Below, one piece after another: positions 34,917 to 42,960 of a stretch of DNA of 64,000 bases. This DNA is from an uncultured Lachnospiraceae bacterium. Its GTDB lineage: Bacteria; Bacillota; Clostridia; Lachnospirales; Lachnospiraceae. The notes under the pieces were generated by a model that was not told where the DNA came from, searched no databases, and was given only the letters and a program-made list of their open reading frames with translations. A program made the translations under genes and the position numbers. The number at the start of each line of letters is the position of its first letter. The first letter of the stretch is position 1. The stretch is from the NCBI GenBank assembly GCA_947565425.1, contig CANOFW010000006.1:1-64000 (forward strand), given 5' to 3'.

Positions 34917-37157
34917 ATGAAAAGATTAGCATCCCTGTTATTAACAGCCATCTTATTGGCGAGCGCCTTTCAGCCAGTTTCTACTGCTTATTCCGCTGAC
35001 AGTATGACGTTCGTTTCGCCGGATCAGGCGGCAAAAAGCGCAGACGCACAGACAGAGGACTACACATTTGAATTTGTTTCAAACGAACCAAAACAACCAT
35101 ATGACACAGGGTATTACAACCCTACCTATGTAGACAACAGCAGCTCCCTTGCCTACGCCGGTCAAAATACATCCAGTAGCCCCATTACCGTATCTGTCTC
35201 TAGTTCAAACACAGATTTACTAAAAATCACGTCCGGCGCAAAAACCACTTTAGCTGCCAACGCCTATTATTTTGAAAGAGTCAAGTTTGAGTGTTTAAAG
35301 GCCGGCTACGCAGACGTCATTGTTTCCATCGGAAAGACCTCTTACAAGCGACGCGTTTATGTAGTGCCGGCGAGAGTCTCGCTTTCGCCTCCCAAACAGA
35401 CGGATTTCAATCACATTACCCTGAAATGGAAAAAAATTTCCGGCAGCAGCGGCTACTATGTGCAGCGTGCAGGAAGCGATGGTAAATATAAAACAATTTA
35501 CACAACAGGCCCAAGCACAACCAGCGTTTCCTTACCCGTAAAATGGAACGTGGAATATTTTTATCGAATTGTCGGTTATGTAAAGGATGACTTGCGCGTC
35601 ATAGCAGGAGATAATTGGGCGTCGGCCTCAGAGAGTTTTACAGCCCGGAAAATGGCGGGTTCCACCATTACCTCCGTCAAAAAATCCGGCAGCAGCAGCC
35701 TACAGGTCAACTGGAACGCATTCAAAGGGGCAACAGGATATAAGCTTTACCGCTCCACTGAGGAGAATGGGACTTATAAATGCATTTATACTGCAAAAAG
35801 CGGCAATATAACTTCCTATAAACAGAAAGTCAGCAAGGGCGTCCCATACTACTACAAACTAATTACAACACATGCACTGGGCAACAGCGATTTCTCCCCG
35901 TCAGTGTCCCAGATGATCCCGGCAAAAAACAAAGCCAAAAGAATATCATGCAGCAAAATAAATCAGAAAGCTTCTAACGGCTACGGACAATATTACGAAT
36001 ACATAAACTGGTCGCACCCTGACCAGACATACTACTACCAGTCCGGCGGAAAATTCCACGCAGTTTGCGTCCAAAACAACGGCAATTTAAAAATCTATAC
36101 CCTGAGTTCTTCCTTCAAGGTACAAAAGACTAAGACGATTAAACTCAAATATGACGTCTGGGGCGGGTTTTTCCAGGGAACAGACGGCAATTTTTATGTA
36201 GCTGTAGGCTATGAAAATCCCAAAGAAAGCAAGAAGAAAACTGTAATTAAGGTAATCCAATACAACAGCAAATGGAAAAAATTAAAGACAGCAAATATCA
36301 AGGGCGGGGTTTTCAATACTTTTGAGGGCATATATTCACCCTTTGACGCTGGAAACTGCCGTATGGATATGCAGGGGAATACCCTTTACCTGATGACCTC
36401 AAGAGAAATGTTTGCGACCTTCCTCGATGGGTTGCGCCACCAATCCAATATCTCCTTTAAAATCAATACTAAAAATATGAAGGCAACGGCAGCAAACGAG
36501 AGTTATGTCAGTCATTCTTTTAACCAGTTTGTCAAATTTAAAGACAACACGCTTTATATTCTGGATCACGGAGACTCTAATCCCCGAAGCCTCCAGCTTA
36601 CAACCGTAACGGATTATGGCTCAGACCTGCAAAAAGTAAGCGCTTTATCCATGTTGGATATACAGGGACAATATGGCAGTAACTTTACCGGATGCAAGGT
36701 CGGGGGCATGGAAATCGGCAGCAAGAACGTGCTTGTATGCGGTACCTCGCAGCCCCACAAACATAAAATAAAAAAGATTTCCGGTTTAGATTATAATATG
36801 AAGTACAATGCATTCCTTGCCCTTGCCGACCGCAAATCCGGGAAGGTAACATTTAAGTGGCTGACAACGTATAATCCCAAAACTACCTCTGTTACCGTAG
36901 GGGAAACGCGTATGGTAAAATTATCAGACAACCGTTTTGCCATCCTTTATTCCACTACGCAGAAAAGAAAAACCACCTTAAATTATGCGGTGTACAGCGA
37001 TACCGGCAAAAAAATTTGCTCCAAGAAATATACCAACATGGTATTTGACGGCGATTCACAGCCCATTTTACAGAATGGGCGCATCACTTGGATCTCTACG
37101 ACCAATAATAAGGGAAAGACAAAGACAAAACTTTACTCTATACCTGCCACATTTTAA
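34917..37157 (+). CDS. Secreted protein with fibronectin type III domains
   Basis: Exported protein of 746 residues after AGGAGGAGAAAAATTT. The signal peptide is MKRLASLLLTAILLASAFQP onward, cleaved around residue 27. Residues about 50-150 form an Ig-like N-terminal domain. Two FnIII-like domains follow: about 155-250 (ITLKWKKISGSSGYYVQRA) and about 255-345 (LQVNWNAFKGATGYKLYRS). The remaining 400 residues are beta-rich with repeated blades, such as FFQGTDGNFYVAVGYENPKE, suggesting a propeller. It lacks a sorting signal, so it is probably released or bound by other means. It ends in a strong terminator. Confidence 0.85.
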   Translation: MKRLASLLLTAILLASAFQPVSTAYSADSMTFVSPDQAAKSADAQTEDYTFEFVSNEPKQPYDTGYYNPTYVDNSSSLAYAGQNTSSSPITVSVSSSNTDLLKITSGAKTTLAANAYYFERVKFECLKAGYADVIVSIGKTSYKRRVYVVPARVSLSPPKQTDFNHITLKWKKISGSSGYYVQRAGSDGKYKTIYTTGPSTTSVSLPVKWNVEYFYRIVGYVKDDLRVIAGDNWASASESFTARKMAGSTITSVKKSGSSSLQVNWNAFKGATGYKLYRSTEENGTYKCIYTAKSGNITSYKQKVSKGVPYYYKLITTHALGNSDFSPSVSQMIPAKNKAKRISCSKINQKASNGYGQYYEYINWSHPDQTYYYQSGGKFHAVCVQNNGNLKIYTLSSSFKVQKTKTIKLKYDVWGGFFQGTDGNFYVAVGYENPKESKKKTVIKVIQYNSKWKKLKTANIKGGVFNTFEGIYSPFDAGNCRMDMQGNTLYLMTSREMFATFLDGLRHQSNISFKINTKNMKATAANESYVSHSFNQFVKFKDNTLYILDHGDSNPRSLQLTTVTDYGSDLQKVSALSMLDIQGQYGSNFTGCKVGGMEIGSKNVLVCGTSQPHKHKIKKISGLDYNMKYNAFLALADRKSGKVTFKWLTTYNPKTTSVTVGETRMVKLSDNRFAILYSTTQKRKTTLNYAVYSDTGKKICSKKYTNMVFDGDSQPILQNGRITWISTTNNKGKTKTKLYSIPATF

Positions 37158-37163
37158 TAGGGA

Positions 37164-37201
37164 AAATCCCCGGTTGTATAAATCTACAGCCGGGGATTTT
37201 A
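37164..37201 (+). terminator. Terminator after the FnIII gene
   Basis: AAATCCCCGG and CCGGGGATTTT flank a loop and end in a short T-run, 7 bp after the stop codon at 37157. Confidence 0.85.
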
Positions 37202-37241
37202 AAGTGTGCTATAATGAATGTAGAATATATCTGGAGGTTTT

Positions 37242-37554
37242 GTGATGAAAATCCTGATTGTAGAAGACGACGCATCCATAGCGAATTTAATTAAGATGAA
37301 TCTAGCTGCTATAGGATACGAATGCACCTGCGCCTCTGATGGTAAAGCAGGGGCAGATTACTTTATGCATAGCAGGAATTATCCTTGCGGCAGCCTTGTT
37401 AGCCTTGTTCAATCCAGGAGTATTCGCCAGTAGTATACAGAAGCTTGCCTCCTGCTGGGCATTATATCTTGGCGGCGGCATCTGCGGTGCAATTACAGGA
37501 GCTGTGCTGGTGACAAGGCACAAAGTTTTGGAATTTTTACAGGTAAAGGAGTGA
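37242..37554 (+). pseudogene. Deletion-scar remnant: response regulator N-terminus joined to membrane-protein tail
   Basis: The first ~40 codons from the ATG at 37242 are a receiver-domain start (MKILIVEDDASIANLIKMNL, then SDGKAGAD). After about 37360 this frame becomes meaningless and stops at 37433. In another frame, from about 37360 to the stop at 37554, the sequence codes for a hydrophobic tail (GIILAAALLALFNPGVFASS, then GGGICGAITGAVLVTRHK). The simplest reading is a deletion that removed most of a response regulator, everything between, and the front of a membrane-protein gene. The ABC ATPase gene begins 5 bp after this tail. A promoter-like TATAAT lies just upstream of the ATG. Confidence 0.75.
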
Positions 37555-37559
37555 AACAT

Positions 37560-38225
37560 ATGTCTGCTTTGACTTTAACAAACGTATCTTATAAATATAA
37601 AAATGCACATGGAAACGCCATTTCGGATATTACTTGTGAATTCGAGGAAGGGAACGTCTACGCCATCGTAGGTCCTTCCGGTTCTGGAAAATCTACGCTG
37701 CTTTCCCTGCTTGCAGGGCTGGACCTTCCCACAGAGGGAGAAGTTACCCTTGACGGCGACAACCTTAAAGAGCTGAATCTTGACCGTTACCGCAGGGAGA
37801 GCATTTCCATGATCTTCCAAGCATTCCACTTATTTCCGCTGATGACGGTGATGGAAAATGTCTGCTTTCCCATGGAGCTGTGCGGAATAAGCCCAAAAGA
37901 CGCCAAGCCCAGAGCGGAAAAACTTCTTGAGGGCGTAGGCATTACGAAAGATCAGATGGGACGTTTCCCTTCAAAACTTTCGGGTGGGGAACGACAGCGC
38001 GTGGCGATTGCCAGAAGCCTTGCTTCTAATGCGAAAATTATACTTGGGGATGAGCCTACCGGAAACCTTGACGGCGCAAATACGCAGAATATTGTGGATA
38101 TCCTGTGTGGCCTTGCCCACGAGCAAGGATATTGTGTTATTATTGTCACGCATGATATGGAAGTCGCAGAGGCGGCGGACGTTGCTCTTAGGATGAGGGA
38201 CGGCGAGCTGCGGACGGTTGTGTAA
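37560..38225 (+). CDS. Orphan ABC transporter ATP-binding protein (MacB/LolD-like)
   Basis: Full-length ATPase subunit of 221 residues from the ATG at 37560, preceded by AAAGGAG. Walker A is GPSGSGKS (38-45), the Q-loop is IFQAFHLFPLMT, the signature is LSGGERQRVAIAR (140-152), and Walker B is IILGDEPTGNLD. The class pairs with FtsX-like permeases. No permease follows: the next gene is convergent after a terminator. The membrane-protein tail just upstream is the only candidate partner, and it is broken. It is probably the survivor of a damaged two-component/ABC module and may be non-functional in practice. Confidence 0.88.
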   Translation: MSALTLTNVSYKYKNAHGNAISDITCEFEEGNVYAIVGPSGSGKSTLLSLLAGLDLPTEGEVTLDGDNLKELNLDRYRRESISMIFQAFHLFPLMTVMENVCFPMELCGISPKDAKPRAEKLLEGVGITKDQMGRFPSKLSGGERQRVAIARSLASNAKIILGDEPTGNLDGANTQNIVDILCGLAHEQGYCVIIVTHDMEVAEAADVALRMRDGELRTVV

Positions 38226-38233
38226 GAATCGTA

Positions 38234-38283
38234 AAAAGAGAAGCTGTTGCGAGTATTTTTCAAATCGCAACAGCTTCTTTTTA
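38234..38283. terminator. Bidirectional terminator between the ABC ATPase and the anchored protein
   Basis: GAAGCTGTTGCGA pairs with TCGCAACAGCTTC. A-runs on the left and T-runs on the right give a T-run on each strand, as expected between convergent genes. Confidence 0.85.
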
Positions 38284-38290
38284 TTGCTCA

Positions 38291-40828
38291 TTACATATAT
38301 CCCACAAAAATATTTCCTGCTCCGCTAAAGAACGTATCGCTATCCTGTAATCCCAATTTCTTTACCGTATTCTCCGCCGGTTGATAGAGAATTGTATTAT
38401 GCTCATCATACCCGACAATCAGCACAGCTTCGTTTCCAACCATCGCGAGCACTGGATTTCCCAGATTTACATAGTAAAGCGCCTGGTTTACACTGCATCC
38501 TGAGAGGTCTACCACCTTCTGATTTGTTAATGCCTCCGACAGAATCTGCCTGGGCGTCTCTCCTTTCGCAATCAAGTCTTCCACATCTATACTGCTTTCT
38601 TCCTCCCTGAGCAAATACGTCAGACAACGCACCACGGAATTGTCGCTCAGTTCCGTCACATCTAGCGTTCCGGGACCAACCATAGGCTGACTGGCTTTCC
38701 TACCCCTGCGCCATATATATTTCTGTTCAGGATCTATCACTACGCCCGCATTTTCATCCGCACAGAGAATTGCTTCCGTCACCGACGGCGTAGACAGCAA
38801 GATCTTCCCTCTGCTGTAGACATAATAATTCTCTCTATTCCTGTCACCCTCAAGCTCCACCGTCCGCGGTTCCTCGACAACTACTTCTTTGGGCGCTTTT
38901 ACCTGCAAATTCTTAATCTCTTCCATCTCTTGTTCCGCAAACACCAGTTCCACCTGCGTTTGCTTTTTTTCTGTCACAATCGTATCTACCGCAACCAAGC
39001 GAGAAGATTCAAGCTGTTGATTCTTAATCGTGTCTTGAACTACCGGCGTAAATCCTGTCTCCGTTCGCATCTCTCTGTCCAGGAAAATAGTGTCCTGTTC
39101 CACATAAGCATTGGAAATATAATAGCCGTCCTTCTGATACTCTTTGACGATCTTAGAATTTTTATCCGTAATTGTGACTTTATACATGAGAAATCTCGCA
39201 TTTCCCGCACTATCTGCCTCCACTTCCGCCGCTTTTGCGGAACCGTAAACAAAATCACTTTCTACAAAACCGACAGGCTTTAAATACTCTCCATTGCTTC
39301 CTTGTACAGTACGAACTTTTTCACCCTCCAAATCCATAATTTTAATCTCTTCTGCTCGATCGTTTTCCTCGGAATCCTGCCATGCAAGATACCTGCCATC
39401 CTCCGAAACCACATAGCTTCCTGGCTGAATATTGCGAATTATCGGCTGTGCCTGACGGCTTGTTAAATCAATCCGGTATAACTGGCCATCCGCCAGGAGA
39501 TAAAACATATTTTCACCACTGATATAAAAGACCTCTCCCCAGTCCGCCTTTAAAACTTCATAAGAGGCATTCGCAGGAATAAATAGAATCTCCTCCACCG
39601 TGTTTCCCACACTGTCATAATGGAATACACTGATTCCCGTTTGTCCCTCATGGCTTCCTCGATTCATATAACCATAGACTACGAAATCCATACTGCCGCC
39701 CTCATCCATGCGCATAATCTGAATCTCATGCTGTCCATTATTCTCCCGATCGGAGATTCCCTCCGCGCTGCGAAAACTAAAAATTTGGAAAAGCTCATGG
39801 CTGTCACTGTTATAGCTCCAAAGTTCGCCTTCCTGGACAAAGGCAACTACCGTTCCCTTCTCATTTGCCTTATACTTGACATCCTCCGGCCGAATTCCCA
39901 AAAGCAGCTTATTCTTATTCACCGTGCGCTTCTCGCCACGGAACACCTGTGTCATATCTCTTTCATAATTCAACAGCGACATACGGTTAATCGTACTATT
40001 AAAACGTACACGATAATACTCCTCCACGGTGTAATACTCTACTTCCCCACCGTCTCCTGCCGCTGTCAAGATGTATCTCAGCGTAACCGTATTGTACGAG
40101 CTACTCAACTCCTTGATAGAAGGAATTGGCTGTTCTAACCGTTCTCCGGTAAAATCAGCCCAGCTCACCTGTGCCAAACTGGAATTGATTGTCACCTTCT
40201 GCAAGGTTGTATTGTCCCCCTGGCTATTCGGTTCCAGATAGAGTGCAAGATTACCGGCCTGCGCTTTGTCAAAAGACTGCTCATGAAAATTCATTACAAG
40301 GTCTAATGTCTCATCCACATAATAGTCCGCCTCCCGGACAATTCTGGAATAATAATATATCGGCGCACCGTCGCAATCAACGGTAATCACCAGCATATAC
40401 TCTGTTCCCTGTTCCAAAATATTCTCAAATTGCAGCTCCACGCGAATTTCTCCATTCTCCTGTGAAAAACTGCCGATTTCACCATCCTCAACCAGCCTTT
40501 GCATGTCCATGGAACGCACTTCAAAGGAAATGCGTTCTATCTGATTCTGATAAGATTTCACTACCAGGGGCAGAGACAAATCCTCCCCTAGCGGCGTAAT
40601 GGTATCGCGCATGGCGGTGGCATCCATCTCTGAGCGGTAGCCGTAAAGCTGATTCATTTTCACATCTCCACGCTGAAGAAAAACAACAGGAAGCGTCACC
40701 GACGCCATCTCCGACGTAAGATTCATCTCGCTTTGTCTTTCTCTCTCTCCCATTGCCACTACAGTTAATCCAAAAACAAGAACCAGTACCACAATCTTAA
40801 TTATGCCTTTACGCATCCTGTTTATCAT
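38291..40828 (-). CDS. Membrane-anchored propeller-like protein with degenerate C39-like tail
   Basis: Product of 845 residues from the ATG at 40828; an alternative ATG lies at 40816. A single hydrophobic segment (residues about 8-24, IIKIVVLVLVFGLTVVAM) anchors a large outer domain. The central region (about 300-550) has repeated blade-like units, such as FVQEGELWSYNSDSHELFQI and MFYLLADGQLYRIDL, suggesting a beta-propeller. The last 130 residues resemble a C39-type papain-like peptidase: SVVRCLTYLL could carry the Cys, and NPVLAMVGNEAVLIVGYDE matches the His region but has Asn-Glu in place of His. It is probably a non-catalytic relative. It overlaps the methyltransferase gene by about 20 bp. 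Confidence 0.72.
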   Translation of the reverse strand: MINRMRKGIIKIVVLVLVFGLTVVAMGERERQSEMNLTSEMASVTLPVVFLQRGDVKMNQLYGYRSEMDATAMRDTITPLGEDLSLPLVVKSYQNQIERISFEVRSMDMQRLVEDGEIGSFSQENGEIRVELQFENILEQGTEYMLVITVDCDGAPIYYYSRIVREADYYVDETLDLVMNFHEQSFDKAQAGNLALYLEPNSQGDNTTLQKVTINSSLAQVSWADFTGERLEQPIPSIKELSSSYNTVTLRYILTAAGDGGEVEYYTVEEYYRVRFNSTINRMSLLNYERDMTQVFRGEKRTVNKNKLLLGIRPEDVKYKANEKGTVVAFVQEGELWSYNSDSHELFQIFSFRSAEGISDRENNGQHEIQIMRMDEGGSMDFVVYGYMNRGSHEGQTGISVFHYDSVGNTVEEILFIPANASYEVLKADWGEVFYISGENMFYLLADGQLYRIDLTSRQAQPIIRNIQPGSYVVSEDGRYLAWQDSEENDRAEEIKIMDLEGEKVRTVQGSNGEYLKPVGFVESDFVYGSAKAAEVEADSAGNARFLMYKVTITDKNSKIVKEYQKDGYYISNAYVEQDTIFLDREMRTETGFTPVVQDTIKNQQLESSRLVAVDTIVTEKKQTQVELVFAEQEMEEIKNLQVKAPKEVVVEEPRTVELEGDRNRENYYVYSRGKILLSTPSVTEAILCADENAGVVIDPEQKYIWRRGRKASQPMVGPGTLDVTELSDNSVVRCLTYLLREEESSIDVEDLIAKGETPRQILSEALTNQKVVDLSGCSVNQALYYVNLGNPVLAMVGNEAVLIVGYDEHNTILYQPAENTVKKLGLQDSDTFFSGAGNIFVGYM

Positions 40829-41981
40829 CCTTTCCTCTATCCTGTAACGCCGCCAGCGTAGGCTGTACATGCAAAAATTCCATCACCCTGCGATATTCTT
40901 CGCCATCCTTCGCCCTGCCTTTTTTTACTGCACGAATTAATATGTTTTTCGGTGTATGCTCCATGTCAATAAATTCTAAAATCTGCACCTGATAACCATT
41001 GCTTTCCAAAATCTGTGCCCGAATAGCATCTGTAAACAAAGCTGCCATCCGCTCCTTAATCAGCCCATAAGAAAATACCGGCGCCAACACATCATTTTTG
41101 ATCTGTGCATTCAACTCATGTTGACAGCAGGGCACCGACAGAATTACTTTTGCCTTCCAGCGAATTGCCTTGTCCAACGCATAGTCTGTTGCAGTATCAC
41201 AAGCGTGGAGTGTCACCACCATATCAACCTGGCTAACACCCTCATATGAGGCAATATCTCCAACAAAAAAATCCAACCCTGAATAACCATATTTCTCTGC
41301 CAGCTCCCGACAATGCGCAATCACATCCTCCTTCAAATCCAGGCCAATAATATGCACCTGATAGCCCTTCAATTCCCTCAGATAATGGTACATGGCAAAC
41401 GTAAGATACGACTTTCCGCAGCCAAAATCAAGAATCGTCACTTCTCGATCCGCTGGAAGCTGCGGCAAGATATCTTCGATAAATTCCAAAAAACGATTTA
41501 TCTGCCGGAATTTATCATATTTCGTACGCACAATTTTCCCTTCTCTCGTCTGTACTCCTAAGTCCACGAGAAAATCTATCTTCCGCTCAGGCGCAAGAAT
41601 GTACTTTTTCTTTCTATTATGGGATAAATCCTGCTGTTTTACACAACACGATATCTTTTTCTCTTTAATACCCACGCGCCCCTTCTTGCTGACAAGTACC
41701 GTAGCTTGTCCTTCCTGAGAGAAAATCTCAAGCTGGCGATAAATCTCCATCCATTTGAGAATCTCCCCCACAGCCTCATCTTTGATAAAATTCCGGTGAA
41801 ATATTTGATTGTTCCGGCTGATGCTCGCCTGAAATGATAATTTTCCCCCCAGCAGCACCGGGCGGAGGCTGATTTTTGCAGCCTCCGTCTTGCTTCTGGG
41901 TTTGCTGATTGTAAGCCGCACCAATTTTTCATTCAAAAATTTATATAATAGTTCTTTTAATTCTTCCATCGTAAACCTCAA
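40809..41981 (-). CDS. SAM-dependent methyltransferase
   Basis: Class I methyltransferase of 390 residues. An N-terminal domain of about 165 residues, beginning MRFTMEELKELLYKFLNEKL, precedes the Rossmann core. The SAM-binding loop is ILDFGCGKSYLTFAMYHYL (about 184-202), followed by HIIGLDLKEDVI. The segment VVTLHACDTATDYALDKAI and the SVPCCQHELN motif are typical of the Methyltransf_25/32-type group thought to act on nucleic acid or small molecules. The substrate cannot be read. It ends inside the start of the anchored-protein gene, so the two are translationally linked. Confidence 0.85.
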   Translation of the reverse strand: MRFTMEELKELLYKFLNEKLVRLTISKPRSKTEAAKISLRPVLLGGKLSFQASISRNNQIFHRNFIKDEAVGEILKWMEIYRQLEIFSQEGQATVLVSKKGRVGIKEKKISCCVKQQDLSHNRKKKYILAPERKIDFLVDLGVQTREGKIVRTKYDKFRQINRFLEFIEDILPQLPADREVTILDFGCGKSYLTFAMYHYLRELKGYQVHIIGLDLKEDVIAHCRELAEKYGYSGLDFFVGDIASYEGVSQVDMVVTLHACDTATDYALDKAIRWKAKVILSVPCCQHELNAQIKNDVLAPVFSYGLIKERMAALFTDAIRAQILESNGYQVQILEFIDMEHTPKNILIRAVKKGRAKDGEEYRRVMEFLHVQPTLAALQDRGKDDKQDA

Positions 41982-41996
41982 TCACACGTTCATACA

Positions 41997-42773
41997 TCAC
42001 CACCAGCGGCGGCACCTCTTATGCCTGCATCTGCGCTGATACATTTCATTGAAAAGCAGCACCTCTATAAGATTCTGCAAACCATTGTTTCCCGGTGGCT
42101 GTGGCGGTCTTCCTGGACCCCCCGGTCCCCAGCCTGGGCCTCCTGGTCCTCCTGGTCCCCAACCTGGACCTCCTGGTCCTCCCGGTCCCCAACCTGGTCC
42201 TCCTGGTCCCCAACCTGGGCCTCCTGGACCACGTTGTTCCATAAGTTTACCTTCCAACGGCAACTCTTCCATTAGAAGTTCTTCCGACATAGATGCTTCT
42301 GGCGGCGCCTCTTCCAGCGGAAATCCTTCTAATGCCTGTTCATTCTCCGGCACTGGCAAAGTATTCATGCCCGCATGATCTATACTCATTTGCATCTCTT
42401 CATACGCGCCCTCTTCATACTGCTCTCTCTCATACTGCCCCATGTCGCACTGTTCAATCTCAAATTTTTGAATATCCGGCGCGCCACCCGCAGAAGCGTC
42501 ATAAATCCGCTTTACAATGCGGTTTACCATGAGCCTGTCAGGATATTCGTCAAACATCAGGCTCCCTTCATATTCCATTTTATCACATTCATCCTCCACC
42601 ATCTCCTGGATGGAGCGGACTTCTTTGGGATACATCCCCTTTAATTTCTCTAAATCCCGGGCATATTCCAGTTCTTCCATATAGACGGTCTGCATGGGAT
42701 ATGCCATATAAAAAGGTATTTTGGACATATTTTGCTGAGGGGTTTTGTAAAATACATCTTGTTTAAAATCCAC
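41997..42773 (-). CDS. GPGG-repeat protein, possibly spore- or surface-associated
   Basis: Product of 258 residues. The N-terminal 110 residues form a helical domain (MYPKEVRSIQEMVEDECDKM, then YEGSLMFDEYPDRLMVNR) that I recall from many Lachnospiraceae proteins of unknown role. A Glu-rich middle follows. Residues about 183-226 form a low-complexity GPGGPGW repeat tract, and the C-terminus ends with basic, Cys- and Trp-rich RRCRHKRCRRWW. The Gly/Pro tract recalls spore coat or exosporium proteins, but no coat signal is visible. It has its own ATG at 42773. A compound palindrome lies between it and glgB. Confidence 0.72.
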   Translation of the reverse strand: MDFKQDVFYKTPQQNMSKIPFYMAYPMQTVYMEELEYARDLEKLKGMYPKEVRSIQEMVEDECDKMEYEGSLMFDEYPDRLMVNRIVKRIYDASAGGAPDIQKFEIEQCDMGQYEREQYEEGAYEEMQMSIDHAGMNTLPVPENEQALEGFPLEEAPPEASMSEELLMEELPLEGKLMEQRGPGGPGWGPGGPGWGPGGPGGPGWGPGGPGGPGWGPGGPGRPPQPPGNNGLQNLIEVLLFNEMYQRRCRHKRCRRWW

Positions 42774-42858
42774 AGCGATTCTCCCTTTTATTCTATCCCT
42801 ATACTATATGCCCGAAACTTTGTTATGCTACTTTAAACTTTATTCGGCAGACATCTCC

Positions 42859-42953
42859 TCACAAAAGTCAAATACCCCGCAGCAAGCTGACGGGGCATGA
42901 AATTTGTGATAAACAGCAGAGCTGCGGGGTATCTGACCTTCTATCATTTGTGA
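42859..42953. repeat. Compound palindrome with alternative pairings, glgB 3' side
   Basis: ATACCCCGCAGC (42872-42883) can pair with GCTGCGGGGTAT (42921-42932). It can alternatively form a local hairpin, CCCCGCAGC with GCTGACGGGG, just beside it. Outer arms TCACAAA and TTTGTGA extend the pairing to about 95 bp. On the minus strand the local hairpin is followed by TATTTGACTTTT, so this has the geometry of a terminator with a competing structure. Confidence 0.6.
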
Positions 42954-42960
42954 TTGGTTA

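Noticed and set aside
37302-37559. 85-residue minus-strand frame over the response-regulator scar
   Set aside because: No family resemblance and no start signal; the plus strand explains the sequence as two broken genes.
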